Assembly (NCBI GenBank): GCA_965208015.1
Contig: OZ242308.1
Location: forward strand, 1,178,001-1,242,000
DNA: 64,000 bases
Reading direction: 5' to 3'
From: Bin87 sp965208015
Lineage (GTDB): Bacteria; Chloroflexota; Dehalococcoidia; Lucifugimonadales; UBA3495
In this document: one piece after another, positions 8,901 to 18,133 of the stretch
How the letters are laid out: each line of letters opens with the position of its first letter
Position numbering within the stretch: the stretch's first letter is position 1
Translations under genes and position numbers: made by a program
Notes under the pieces: generated by a model
The model's input: only the letters and a program-made list of their open reading frames with translations
The model's database searches: none
Told to the model about the DNA's origin: nothing

Positions 8901-11437
8901 TTGTGCGGGGCGAGATAAACGGCAATCGGATGACGGTCTATTTCAGCGAACCGCTGGACGAGAACTACGTGGGGGGAACATTCCGAGGGTATGCGTCGAC
9001 CAGCGGGCGGCCCGGACTATCTGTGGCTCGGTCGAGTAATATTACGATCAGCGGCAACGCGGTAACGGTTGACTTCGAGGGTCCTCTGTGGCTGACCGTA
9101 GGGCTGAACGCCTACACGGACTATTTCATCGACCCCGCCGGCAGGACCCTGCGGGACCTGGCCGGCAACCTGGTGAGCACCCCGTATCCACGGAAGCCGT
9201 GGGGGTATCACCAGGCAAGGACTCACACATGGATAATTGGCTTGAATAACATCACCCCGCCGTCGCTGCTCCAGGGGGTGAGTGCGTACCCCCACTGGCT
9301 AACTCTGACATTCACCGAGGCGCTGGACGAGAGGTTGGTTCCGGCGGCCAGCGCGTTCGCCGTTACCGTGAACGGGAGTACGGTCAACCTGGCCAACTAC
9401 AGACCCGTGCTCGTTTCCGGCAACACCGTCAGGCTGGTCCTGGCCGCGCCGGTGTCAGCCACCGACGTGTTGACCGTGAGCTACGACAAACCGTCGTCGG
9501 GCAGCAGGCTCCAGGCAGCATCCAACGAAATAGCGAGCTTCTCCAACCAGACCGTGACCAACCGGGTCGGGGAGGAGCCGGCGGTGAAGCGGGTGGCCAT
9601 CACCTCGACCCCGGCCGCGGATCAGACCTACGCCCCCGGTGAGGTCATTCAGGTGTCGCTGACCTTCACGGAGGCGGTGAACGTTACCGGCGCGCCCCGG
9701 CTGAGGATCGGGATGCCCGAGCGTCGCATCGAGGAGTGGGCGGACTACGCCAGCGGCAACGGCACGACCACGCTGGTGTTCGCCTACACCGTCGCGGCGT
9801 GGGACCGCGCCAACCAGGGCGTCGCCGTGCTTCGCAACTCCCTGGACCTCAACGGCGGCTCGATCCGGTCGGTGGCCACGCCGCGGCAGGACGCGCGTCT
9901 GTGGTATAGGGACCTGGGCCACGACGCCAGCCACAAGATGGACTGGCGGCGGTCAACGCCGGGAGTCCCCTGGGCGACCGGCGTGGCCATCACGTCGGAC
10001 CCGGGCGATAACGGCGCCTATTCCTCCGGCGATACCATCCAGGTGACGGTGACCTACGACCGTGCGGTGAACGTGGTCACCACTGGCGGTACGCCGGGGC
10101 TGAAGATCAGGCTGGCCCCGGACGTGCGGCGTGTGGCCACGGACGACGAGGAACGGTGGGCGAACTACGCCAGCGGCAGCGGCACGGCGAAGCTGGTGTT
10201 CGCCTATCCGGTGGCGGCAGGAAACTACTCCATCTATGGCGTCGCCGTGCTTGGGAACACGCTGGCGCTGAACGGCGGCGCAATACGCTCCACGGCCACC
10301 ACGCCGGTGAACGCCCACCTGCGGCACGAGGGGCTGTACCACGACCCGGATCACCGGGTGGACACTTCGGCCCCTGCGCTCCAGGGCGTGGCCGTAAGCG
10401 GGACCACGGTCTCGGTGGCATTCGACGAGGCCATGGATGAGGACTCGGTTCCCCCGGCCAGCGCTTTCACGGTGAAGCGGACCCCCCAGGGGAGCGATGA
10501 GGAGACGGTGAGCCTGAGCGGAGCGCCGTCCGTCTTCGGCGGCGCGGTGCTCCTGACCCTGGCCAGCGCGGTGGTGGCGACGGACACGGGCGTGAAGGTG
10601 AGCTATACCAAGCCCACCGGAGCCGGCGTCAACAAGCTGACGGACGCCGTCGGCAACGAAGCGGCCAGCTTCACCGACCGGACGGCCGACGCGACCGACA
10701 CCACGCCGCCCAGACCGGTGCGAGGCGAGATTGACGGCGGCAACGTAACTATCTACTTCAGCGAACCGCTGGACGAGATCTACGAAACCTACGGGATCCC
10801 TCATAGTGAAGAGGACCACTTCCGGCTATTTCTGGAGGTGGCAGAGAACTCTGGCAATGCGCCGATTTTCGGCGTATGCGCGGGCGACACCGGCGGTAGA
10901 CACCTTCGTGCCCAGCCGGAGAAGGTGATTATTAGCGGCAACATGGTGACGCTGGTCAACATTGGCTACGGCATTGGTATCGAGAGAATACGGGCCTTAG
11001 TGGGCCGTCAACATAACAGATTGCGTTTCAATAGATTCTTCAACAACAACGACAAGGTTCTCCGGGACCTTGCCGGCAACGCGGCAAGCGAAGCCACAAT
11101 ATTTTTGGACAACGTCACCCATCTGCCATCGCCGGAGCGGGCCAAGGTGGTCGGCAGCCGGTTGACCCTGACCTTCAGCGCTCCGATGAAAGCGGGGCCG
11201 GTTCCGCCGGCCAGCGCGTTCACGGTGAAGGTGAACGGCAGCGCGGTGAGCCTGGCCGGCGCCAATCCTGTCTCCGTGTCCGGCTGGGACGTCACGCTGA
11301 CCCTGGCCGCGGCGGTGGCGTCCGGGGACACCGTAACGGTGAGCTACGAGAAGCCGGACAGCAATTGGCTGGAGAACGTGCACTGCGAATACGTGCCCAC
11401 CTTCACCGACCAGGCCGTGACCAACTCCACCCCGTGA
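5954..11437 (+). CDS. Giant secreted repeat protein 2
   Basis: An 1827-aa protein with signal peptide 1-36 (ALAVAALVALAVLLLGG, then AAAQAQ). Order of modules: PKD-like domain (about 37-128, YDWEIDFGSGWHS), a Pro/Thr/Glu linker (about 129-165), a ~125-aa repeat, an Ig-like module (PTITGTARVGETLTADTAG), a second ~125-aa repeat, a cadherin-like segment, a SwmB-like segment, two Fn3-like modules, several SwmB-like modules and two more repeats. Module order matches protein 3 throughout, so the two genes look like a tandem duplication. No Shine-Dalgarno is evident before the ATG at 5954; with the short spacer this suggests cotranscription with protein 1. Function is unknown; a surface or adhesin role is inferred. 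Confidence 0.85.
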   Translation: MPVIAKNHPALIPALAVAALVALAVLLLGGAAAQAQDDGLRVSIAADPANPQVNEATMLTAAIANPPSEETPAYDWEIDFGSGWHSVSSGSTLRYGNAKAETLGFRLTVSYNGGETATSEPISVTWTEPTEEPTPEPTEEPEPTPAPEPEPTPEPTEEPTPTPEPVTVTGVAVSSDAGDDDTYILDEVIEVTLTFSAAVEVSGTPRLKIDMDPAEWGEKWAGYEGGSGTTSLTFTHTVVEPNISTQGIAVLADSLELNGGSIKSAATQADAGLSHAGLDHDAEHQVDWRQSAPEPANSPATGAPTITGTARVGETLTADTAGISDDDGLDNASFSYQWLGDDADISGATGSAYTLASAEQGKAVRVRVSFTDDAGHGETLTSAATAAVAAAAAPPEVTAVAVTSDAGDDDTYVLDEVIQITLTFSEAVDVIGTPQLAIDMDPAEWGEKQAGYQNGSGTASLTFTHTVVEPNISTQGIAVLADTLELNSGSIKSAATQTAADLSHAGLAHDPNHLVDWRQEDPNLAPVLNTQAQNYDLFTGQNNAPRGILVSKPFHGLFSDPDGDELTYAVSIASGNAHLVESLQVMRHQDVPEERRVNREEGLFSRVWFTADAEADWKGASPVLADPVVVTATLTATDPRGLSASLDGDFLIDWDSSPALLSAISDGEAIALTFDLAVEAAPGPTPEQFTVNVVNADGTTGTVVVSSVAVNGKVVTLKLASELATGKTVTLDYAHADATPLQRVGRGDPAPGFTGQPVDMSQLGLPGPVANLGVISEPGQLNLLARWDDVAGATSYKLRWRQVGGQFDTANAITVTGGAMGVVSVSGYGQWEVRAQGCNDDGCGPEASATVEVLPAASLSLARAVDAQGQVQPRTITATWDAVEDAASYTLRWWPANESPPAPAQPASAARQTGSIDGRAASTQTGNQLTVPAGRTSAEFTVADDRAYRAELQARGGGDKIIAQGDGGVDQMPGEPDTTPPTIVRGEINGNRMTVYFSEPLDENYVGGTFRGYASTSGRPGLSVARSSNITISGNAVTVDFEGPLWLTVGLNAYTDYFIDPAGRTLRDLAGNLVSTPYPRKPWGYHQARTHTWIIGLNNITPPSLLQGVSAYPHWLTLTFTEALDERLVPAASAFAVTVNGSTVNLANYRPVLVSGNTVRLVLAAPVSATDVLTVSYDKPSSGSRLQAASNEIASFSNQTVTNRVGEEPAVKRVAITSTPAADQTYAPGEVIQVSLTFTEAVNVTGAPRLRIGMPERRIEEWADYASGNGTTTLVFAYTVAAWDRANQGVAVLRNSLDLNGGSIRSVATPRQDARLWYRDLGHDASHKMDWRRSTPGVPWATGVAITSDPGDNGAYSSGDTIQVTVTYDRAVNVVTTGGTPGLKIRLAPDVRRVATDDEERWANYASGSGTAKLVFAYPVAAGNYSIYGVAVLGNTLALNGGAIRSTATTPVNAHLRHEGLYHDPDHRVDTSAPALQGVAVSGTTVSVAFDEAMDEDSVPPASAFTVKRTPQGSDEETVSLSGAPSVFGGAVLLTLASAVVATDTGVKVSYTKPTGAGVNKLTDAVGNEAASFTDRTADATDTTPPRPVRGEIDGGNVTIYFSEPLDEIYETYGIPHSEEDHFRLFLEVAENSGNAPIFGVCAGDTGGRHLRAQPEKVIISGNMVTLVNIGYGIGIERIRALVGRQHNRLRFNRFFNNNDKVLRDLAGNAASEATIFLDNVTHLPSPERAKVVGSRLTLTFSAPMKAGPVPPASAFTVKVNGSAVSLAGANPVSVSGWDVTLTLAAAVASGDTVTVSYEKPDSNWLENVHCEYVPTFTDQAVTNSTP

Positions 11438-11497
11438 GCCGGGGCGTTGCCGTAACGGGGCCTCACAAACCCCGAGTGGTTTGCGAGGGTAGTTCTG

Positions 11498-11661
11498 CCT
11501 ACGCGGGCGCCGGTGAAGGACCGGGGATAGTCCAGGGCTCCCTGGAGCACGGAGTTGAAGTCCAGGTCCTGGGTGATGCGCAGGCTGGCCTGGCCCAGCC
11601 GGGAGAGGCGCTCCCGCAGCGCCTCTATCTCCAGGTCTCTGTGGTCCGGCGGGTTCGACAT
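11498..11661 (-). pseudogene. 5' fragment of a GAF-domain regulator gene (start intact)
   Basis: Minus-strand codons from an ATG at 11661 preceded by TTTCGGAGGTGAC, a strong ribosome binding site. The peptide starts MSNPPDHRDLEIEALRERL and goes on through SLRITQDLDFNSVLQ to TGARVG. This resembles the linker and first GAF strands of Chloroflexota signalling proteins. After TGARVG the frame runs on without GAF similarity into the 3' end of giant protein 2. I therefore call it a truncated remnant rather than a gene. It is paralogous to the fragment at 91-254. Confidence 0.55.
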
Positions 11662-11726
11662 GTCACCTCCGAAAGATCAGGCCAGCCCCGCTGTCCCGGC
11701 CATCGGGATATGGGCCGGACGAAACC

Positions 11727-11818
11727 GATTAGGCTCCAATATCCGTTATGTTACAAGAAGTCATTATTATTGTATCAGATATTACCCATAAATTGCTGTC
11801 GGGGTGGTATGGTACTCT
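11727..11818 (+). promoter_or_regulatory. Conserved upstream block, putative promoter
   Basis: Second copy of the block described at 320-407. It keeps GTTATGTTACAAGAAGTCAT, TATCAGATATTACCCA and ends GGGTGGTATGGTAC, matching the extended -10-like end of the other copies. It lies about 215 bases before the ATG at 12031. Confidence 0.4.
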
Positions 11819-11990
11819 TCGATCTTTTTCAATACCTGGAGGGTAACAGGTGTTCTGCAACCGGACACAGCCGGAAGCGGCGCCGGGGCCGGCGGGCGCC
11901 TGCTGGAGCGTCGTGCTTGATGGGACCCGTGCCGCGAGCGCTCCTTTAGCCGAGTTTACCCCCTCCGACTCTCCTCGTCGCAAACCCAAC

Positions 11991-12030
11991 CTTGGCGAGC
12001 CTTGCCCCGCCTCCTGCGGGAGGTGATGGC
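11991..12030 (+). promoter_or_regulatory. Conserved leader with strong ribosome binding site
   Basis: GAGCCTTGCCCC...GCGGGAGGTGATGG precedes the ATG at 12031, as before the genes at 641 and 18134. Confidence 0.6.
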
Positions 12031-15000
12031 ATGAGGATCCCTGCTTCAGCGTCGTTTCTGCGCCGATGGCGCTGCTACGTTGGCAGCCCGGCTGATCCTC
12101 TCAGGCCACGCAGGACCGTAAGGAGCTTCGCTATGACTGGGAGACGTGGATTTGTAGGTGTGGCGCTGGGTCTCACCGTCTCGGCCGCGCTGGTGGCGCT
12201 GGCTGTCCTGCTGCTGGGCGGCGCGGCGGCGCAGGCCCAGGACGACGGCGGCCTGAGCGTATCCATCGCGGCCAACCCGGCCAATCCCCAGGTGAACGAA
12301 GCCACGACGCTGACGGCGACCATTGCCAACGGTCCGTCGGAGGAGACTCCGGCGTACGACTGGGAGATCGACTTTGGCAGTGGTTGGCACTCGGTCAGTA
12401 GCGGGAGCACCCTCCGGTATGGCAACGGCAAGGCGGAGACGCTGGGCTTCCGGCTGACGGTGAGCTACGACGGCGGGGAGACGGCGACGTCGGAGCCGAT
12501 CACCGTGACCTGGACCGAGCCTACCGAGGAGCCGACACCGGAACCCACTGAGGAGCCGGAACCGACGCCGGAACCCACCGAGGAGCCGACGCCCACGCCG
12601 GGACCTGTAGCGGTGACCGGGGTGGCGGTAACGTCGGACGCCGGGGACGACGACACCTACCTCCTGGACGAGGTGATCGAAGTAACGCTGACCTTCAGCG
12701 AGGCGGTGGACGTGACTGGCACGCCCCGCCTGAAGATCGACATGGACCCGGCGGAGTGGGGGGAGAAGTGGGCGGGGTACGAGAGCGGCGACGGCACGGC
12801 CAGCCTCACCTTCATCCACACCGTGGTAGAGCCGAACATCTCCACCCAGGGCATTGCCGTGCTGGCGGACAGCCTGGAACTGAACGGCGGCGCGATCCAG
12901 TCGGCAGCGTCGCAGACCGACGCCGACCTGTCCCATGCGGGCCTGGACCACGACGCCGAGCACAAGGTGGACTGGCGGCAGTCGGAGCCGGCGAACAGTC
13001 CGGCCACCGGCGCGCCGACGATCACGGGCACGGCCCGGGTGGGCGAGACGCTGACGGCGGACACGGCGGGCATTTCGGACGACGACGGGCTGGACAGCGC
13101 CAGCTTCAGCTACCGGTGGCTGGCCGATGACGCCGACATATCGGGGGCCACGGGCAGCGCCTACACCCTGGCGAGCGGCGACCATGGCAAGGCGGTGAAG
13201 GTGCGGGTGTCCTTCACCGACGACGCGGGCCACGAGGAGACGTTGACCAGCGGAGCCACGGCGGCGGTGGCGGCGGCCGAGCCGCCGGAGGTGTCTGGGG
13301 TGACCGTGACATCCGACGCCGGCAGCGATGACACCTACGTCCTGGACGACGTGATCCGGATCACGCTGACCTTCAGCGAGGCGGTGGAGGTAACCGGCAG
13401 TCCGCAGCTGGCCATCGACATGGACCCGGCGGAGTGGGGGGAGAAGCAGGCCGGTTACCAGAGCGGCAGCGGCACGGCCACACTGACCTTCGCCCACACC
13501 GTCGTAGAACCCAACATCTCGACCCAGGGCATCGCGGTGCTGGCGAACACGTTGACCCTGAACGGCGGCTCCATCAAGTCCTCGTCGTCGCAGACTGATG
13601 CCGACCTGTCGCACACGGGACTGGCCCACGACTCCAGCCACAAGGTGGACTGGCGGCAGACCGAACCCAACGCGGCCCCAGTGGTGAACACCCAGGCCGA
13701 GTACTACGCCTGGTTCACCGGGACCGGCAACGCGCCCCGTGGGATCCTGGTCAGCAAGCCCTTCCACCAGGTCTTCTCCGACCCTGACGGCGACGAGCTG
13801 AGCTATGCGGTGGCGGTCTCAGAGGGATACCGCCACCTGTTGGACGAGTTCAGTATTGTCCTGCCCGACGACGTTCGGATCCCAGGCGGCACACGGGAGG
13901 GAACGTACCCGCGGGTGTTCTTCCGGGCGGAGCCGGACGCTGACTGGAAGTCGATCGGCCCTGCGCTGGCGGACCCGCTGACCGTCACGGTAACGCTGAC
14001 GGCGACAGACCCCGGGGGACTGTCCGTCTCGCTGGAAGGGTACTTTCTGATCGACTGGGGGAGCCAACCGGAGTTGGTGAGCGCCGTGGCCAGCCAGCAG
14101 TCTATCGCGCTGACCTTCGACCAGTCGGTGGAGGCAACGCCCGGGCCAACGCCGGAGCAATTCACGGTGAACGTGGTCAACGGCGACGGGACCACGGGAA
14201 CGGTGGCTGTCAGCAGCGTGTCGGTGAGCGGCGCGGTGTTGACGCTGGAGTTGGCGTCGGAGCTGGAAGCGGGGCAGACGGTGACGCTGGACTACGCCCA
14301 CGATGACGACGCGCCGCTACAGCGTGCTGGCGGCGGTGACCACGCGCCGGACTTCAGCGGCCAGTCCGTCGATATGTCTCAGCTGGGGCTGCCGGGTCCG
14401 ATGGCGAACCTGGGCGTCATCGCCCAGCCGGGTCAGCTGGACCTGCTGGCCCGGTGGGACGACGTGGCGGGCGCGACCTCGTACAAGCTGCGCTGGCGGC
14501 AAGTCGGCGGTGAGTTCCAGGCGGCCAACGCCATCACCGTCACCGGCGGCGCCATGGGGGTCGTTACGGTGTCGGGCTACGGGCAATGGGAGGTGCGGGC
14601 GCAGGGCTGCAACGACGATGGCTGCGGCCCGGAGGCCAGCGCTACGGTGGAGGTGGTGCCGGCGGCCAGCCTGAGCCTGGCGCGGGCGGTGGACGCTGAG
14701 GGCCAGGTCCGTCCCCGGACCATCACCGCGACCTGGGATGCCGTGGAGGATGCCGCGTCCTACACGCTGCGCTGGTGGCCGGCCAATGAGAACCCCCCGG
14801 CGCCGGCCCAGCCTGCCTCCGCGCGGCAGACCCGCTCCACTGGCGGGCGGGCAGCCAGCGCCCAGACCGGAAATCAGCTGACCGTTCCCGCCGGTGAGAC
14901 CGGCACCGAGTTCACCGTGCCTGACGACCGGGCCTACCGGGCGGAGTTGCAGGTCCGGGGCGACGGCAACAAGATCATCGCGCAGGGCGGCGGCGGGGTG

Positions 15001-17601
15001 GACCAGATGCCCGGCCAGCCCGACACCACACCGCCGACGATTCAGTGGGGCGAGATACACAGCAATCGGATGACGGTCTATTTCAGCGAACCGCTGGACG
15101 AGAACTACCTGGGGGGAACGTTCCGAGGGTATGTGTCAACCCACTCGATACGCGGAGTATCGGTGGCTCGGTCGAGCAATATCAAGGTCAGCGGCAACGC
15201 GGTAACGGTTGACTTCGAGGGTCCGCTGTGGGTGACCGAGGAGCTGACCGCCTACACGGACTATTTCATCGACCACGCCGGCAGGACCCTGCGAGACCTG
15301 GCCGGCAACCTGGTGAGCACCCCGTTTCCACGGGAGGCGTGGGGGATTTACCAGGCACGAACCCACACATGGATAATTCGCCTGGACAACATCACCCCAC
15401 CGTCGGTGCTCCAGGGGGTGGGTGCGTACCCCCATTGGCTGGCCTTGACGTTCAGCGAGACGCTGGACGAGAGGTTGGTTCCGGCGGCCAGCGCGTTCGC
15501 CGTTACCGTGAACGGGAGTACGGTCAACCTGGCCGACTACAGACCCGTGGACGTATCCGGCAACACCGTCAGGCTGGTCCTGGCCGCGCCGGTGTCGGCC
15601 AGCGACGTGTTGACCGTGAGCTACACCAAACCGTCGTCGGGCAGCAAGCTCCGGGGGGCGGCCAACGACATAGCGAACATCTCCGGCCATGCCGTGACCA
15701 ACCGGGTCGGGGAGGAACCGGCGGTGAAGCGGGTGGCGATTGCATCGACCCCGGCCGATGGCGAGGCCTACGCCCCCGGTGAGGCCGTCCAGGTGTCCCT
15801 GACCTTCACCGAGGCGGTGACCGTAACCGGCGCGCCCCGGTTGAGGATCGGGATGCCCGAGCGTCGCATCGAGAAGTGGGCGGACTACGCCAGCGGCAGC
15901 GGCACGACCACGCTGACCTTCGCCTACACCGTGGCGGAGCCGGACCGCTCCAACCAGGGCGTCGCGGTGCTTCGCAACTCCCTGGACCTCAACGGCGGCT
16001 CGATCCAGTCCGTGTCCACGCCAAGGAAGAACGCACGTCTGTGGTACCCGGGGCTGGACCACGACGCCAGCCACAAGGTGGACTGGCGGCGGTCAACGCC
16101 CGGCGTCCCCTGGGTGACCGGCGTGGCCATCACGTCGGACCCGGGCGATTCCGACGCCTATTCCCCCGGCGACACCATCCAGGTGACGTTGACCTATGAC
16201 CGGACGGTGAACGTCACCGGCGCGCCCCGGCTGAAAATCCAGCTGGACACTGGCTGGTGGGAGGAGTACCCGGACGACGAGGAGCGGTGGGCGAACTACG
16301 CCAGCAGCAGCGGCACGGCAAAGCTGGTGTTTTCCTATTCGGTGGCGGCCGGGAACCGCTCCATCTATGGAGTCGCCGTGCACGGGAACACGCTGGAACT
16401 GAACGGCGGCGCCATCCGCTCCACGGCCACCACGCCGGTGAACGCCCACCTGCGGCACGAGGGGCTGCACCACGACGCGAACCACCGGGTGGACACTTCG
16501 ACTCCTTCCCTCCAGGACGTGGCAGTAAGTGGGACCACGGTCTCGGTGGCATTCAACGAGGCACTGGATGGGGCCTCGGTCCCGCCGGCCAGCGCCTTCA
16601 CGGTGAAGCGGACCCCGCAAGTGGGTAACGAGGAGACGGTGAGCCTGAGCGGAGCGCCGGCCGTCGCCGGCGGCGCGGTGATCCTGACCCTGGCCAGCGC
16701 GATAGCGGCGACGGACACGGGCGTGAAGGTGAGCTATACCAAGCCCACCGGAGCCGGCGTCAACAAGCTAAAGGACGCAGCCGGCAACGAAGCGGCCAGC
16801 TTCACCGATTGGGCGGTCGACGCCGCCGACACCACGCCGCCGCGGCTGGTGCGGGCCGAGATTGACGGCGACGTGCTCACCTACTACTTCAGCGAGGCGC
16901 TGGACCAGACCTCGGGAGGTGCTGGGGACAAGTTCCGTATAAATTTGATGTTTGGGCGCGGTAGAAACGGCAACCCGTATTACGGCGACTGCTTGACCAC
17001 GAGCCCGCTGAGCATTGGGCTCAGGCCTACGGAGGTGGTTGTCAAGGGCAACACGGTGACGCTGGTCGAAATGCTCGGCCCTAAATATCCGGACGGAAGG
17101 ACACGGGCCTTGGCGGGCCAGCGGCTTAATCGTGTTCTCTACTCCCGCTCCATCGACCCCAATGCCATGGTGCTCCGAGACCTTTCCGGCAACGCGGCGA
17201 GACCTCCAATTGGTCCCAGCCGCTATGGGTACTTGACCACACGAGATGTATATGTGGACAACTTCACCCATCTGCCGTCGCCGGAGAGCGCCACGGTGAA
17301 CGGCGACCGGTTGACCCTGACCTTCAGTGCCTCGATGAATCCGCTGAAGGGAGGTTCGATTCCGCCGGCCAGCGCCTTTACGGTGCAGGTGAACGGTAGC
17401 GCGGTGAGCCTGGCCGGCACCAACCCTGTGGCCGTGTCCGGCCGGGACGTCACGCTGACCCTGGCCTCGGCGGTGGCGTCCGGGGACACCGTTACGGTGA
17501 GCTACGAGAAACCGGACAGCAATTGGCTGCGGAACGTGGTCTGCGAGTACGCGCCTACCTTCACCGACCTGGCCGTGACCAACTCCACCCCCACCCCATG
17601 A
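12031..17601 (+). CDS. Giant secreted repeat protein 3
   Basis: A 1856-aa protein and the closest relative of protein 2, with the same module order: PKD-like, PTEEPTPEP-type linker, ~125-aa repeat, Ig-like, repeat, cadherin-like, SwmB-like, two Fn3-like, SwmB-like modules with two repeats between them. From ATG 12031 (leader shared with proteins 1 and 4) a ~34-residue basic stretch precedes the hydrophobic signal segment. An in-frame ATG at 12133, with AAGGAG 8-9 bases upstream, begins MTGRRGFVGVALG and gives a more normal signal peptide and a 1822-aa product. Either start, or both, could be used. It ends NSTPTP. The role is unknown, probably at the cell surface. Confidence 0.83.
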   Translation: MRIPASASFLRRWRCYVGSPADPLRPRRTVRSFAMTGRRGFVGVALGLTVSAALVALAVLLLGGAAAQAQDDGGLSVSIAANPANPQVNEATTLTATIANGPSEETPAYDWEIDFGSGWHSVSSGSTLRYGNGKAETLGFRLTVSYDGGETATSEPITVTWTEPTEEPTPEPTEEPEPTPEPTEEPTPTPGPVAVTGVAVTSDAGDDDTYLLDEVIEVTLTFSEAVDVTGTPRLKIDMDPAEWGEKWAGYESGDGTASLTFIHTVVEPNISTQGIAVLADSLELNGGAIQSAASQTDADLSHAGLDHDAEHKVDWRQSEPANSPATGAPTITGTARVGETLTADTAGISDDDGLDSASFSYRWLADDADISGATGSAYTLASGDHGKAVKVRVSFTDDAGHEETLTSGATAAVAAAEPPEVSGVTVTSDAGSDDTYVLDDVIRITLTFSEAVEVTGSPQLAIDMDPAEWGEKQAGYQSGSGTATLTFAHTVVEPNISTQGIAVLANTLTLNGGSIKSSSSQTDADLSHTGLAHDSSHKVDWRQTEPNAAPVVNTQAEYYAWFTGTGNAPRGILVSKPFHQVFSDPDGDELSYAVAVSEGYRHLLDEFSIVLPDDVRIPGGTREGTYPRVFFRAEPDADWKSIGPALADPLTVTVTLTATDPGGLSVSLEGYFLIDWGSQPELVSAVASQQSIALTFDQSVEATPGPTPEQFTVNVVNGDGTTGTVAVSSVSVSGAVLTLELASELEAGQTVTLDYAHDDDAPLQRAGGGDHAPDFSGQSVDMSQLGLPGPMANLGVIAQPGQLDLLARWDDVAGATSYKLRWRQVGGEFQAANAITVTGGAMGVVTVSGYGQWEVRAQGCNDDGCGPEASATVEVVPAASLSLARAVDAEGQVRPRTITATWDAVEDAASYTLRWWPANENPPAPAQPASARQTRSTGGRAASAQTGNQLTVPAGETGTEFTVPDDRAYRAELQVRGDGNKIIAQGGGGVDQMPGQPDTTPPTIQWGEIHSNRMTVYFSEPLDENYLGGTFRGYVSTHSIRGVSVARSSNIKVSGNAVTVDFEGPLWVTEELTAYTDYFIDHAGRTLRDLAGNLVSTPFPREAWGIYQARTHTWIIRLDNITPPSVLQGVGAYPHWLALTFSETLDERLVPAASAFAVTVNGSTVNLADYRPVDVSGNTVRLVLAAPVSASDVLTVSYTKPSSGSKLRGAANDIANISGHAVTNRVGEEPAVKRVAIASTPADGEAYAPGEAVQVSLTFTEAVTVTGAPRLRIGMPERRIEKWADYASGSGTTTLTFAYTVAEPDRSNQGVAVLRNSLDLNGGSIQSVSTPRKNARLWYPGLDHDASHKVDWRRSTPGVPWVTGVAITSDPGDSDAYSPGDTIQVTLTYDRTVNVTGAPRLKIQLDTGWWEEYPDDEERWANYASSSGTAKLVFSYSVAAGNRSIYGVAVHGNTLELNGGAIRSTATTPVNAHLRHEGLHHDANHRVDTSTPSLQDVAVSGTTVSVAFNEALDGASVPPASAFTVKRTPQVGNEETVSLSGAPAVAGGAVILTLASAIAATDTGVKVSYTKPTGAGVNKLKDAAGNEAASFTDWAVDAADTTPPRLVRAEIDGDVLTYYFSEALDQTSGGAGDKFRINLMFGRGRNGNPYYGDCLTTSPLSIGLRPTEVVVKGNTVTLVEMLGPKYPDGRTRALAGQRLNRVLYSRSIDPNAMVLRDLSGNAARPPIGPSRYGYLTTRDVYVDNFTHLPSPESATVNGDRLTLTFSASMNPLKGGSIPPASAFTVQVNGSAVSLAGTNPVAVSGRDVTLTLASAVASGDTVTVSYEKPDSNWLRNVVCEYAPTFTDLAVTNSTPTP

Positions 17602-17819
17602 GCCGGGGGAGCGTTGCCGTAACGGGGCGTCACAAACTCGTCGGTAGCCAGCGACGGCAACGCCCGCGTAATGGGCGAAGCAGTCCGGGTGCGGCTGATC
17701 TTGAGACCGCCCGAGTGGTCTGAGGTCGCATTCCCGCCTACACGGGCGCCGGTGAGGGGAGCGGGGATCCTCCACGGTTCCTGCCGTCTTGACCCGCAGG
17801 AATTGGGGCCGGCGAGCTC

Positions 17820-17907
17820 GATTATGGGGCAATTTCCGTTATGTTATAAGAAGTCATCGTAGTGGTATCAGATGTTACCCACAAATGGCTTGCGGGGTGA
17901 TATAGTC
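17820..17907 (+). promoter_or_regulatory. Conserved upstream block, putative promoter
   Basis: Third copy of the block: GTTATGTTATAAGAAGTCAT, TATCAGATGTTACCCACAAA and GGGTGATATAGTC, an extended -10-like word (TG-A-TATAGT). It lies about 227 bases before the GTG at 18134. The antisense GAF fragment seen in the other two spacers is almost entirely missing here. Confidence 0.42.
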
Positions 17908-18052
17908 CCCTGCGACCTTTCTGATAATGGAGTCCAACGGGTGTTCCGCAACCTGGCACAACCTGAGCGTGAGGCAGAGCAGCGGCCGGCGCAGAGCTCC
18001 GGCTCGTGTGCCGCGCCCGTAGGGTCCCAGGTTGGGGACGCTTCCGTAGTTA

Positions 18053-18068
18053 CCCCCCCCCCCCCCCC
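18053..18068 (+). repeat. C16 homopolymer tract in the leader of the RTX gene
   Basis: Sixteen consecutive C residues follow TTA, about 65 bases before the GTG at 18134. The matching place upstream of the paralogue at 12031 (TTTACCCCCTCC) has only five. Tracts of this length are prone to slippage. Confidence 0.9.
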
Positions 18069-18091
18069 GACTTTTCCTGCCGTAAACCCAA

Positions 18092-18133
18092 CCTCGCCGA
18101 GCCTTGCGCCCGCTTCCTGCCGGAGGTGACGGC
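18092..18133 (+). promoter_or_regulatory. Conserved leader with strong ribosome binding site
   Basis: GCCGAGCCTTGC...TGCCGGAGGTGACGGC precedes GTG 18134. Alignment with the leaders before 641 and 12031 puts the start at this GTG, where the others have ATG, followed by AGG in all three. Confidence 0.6.
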
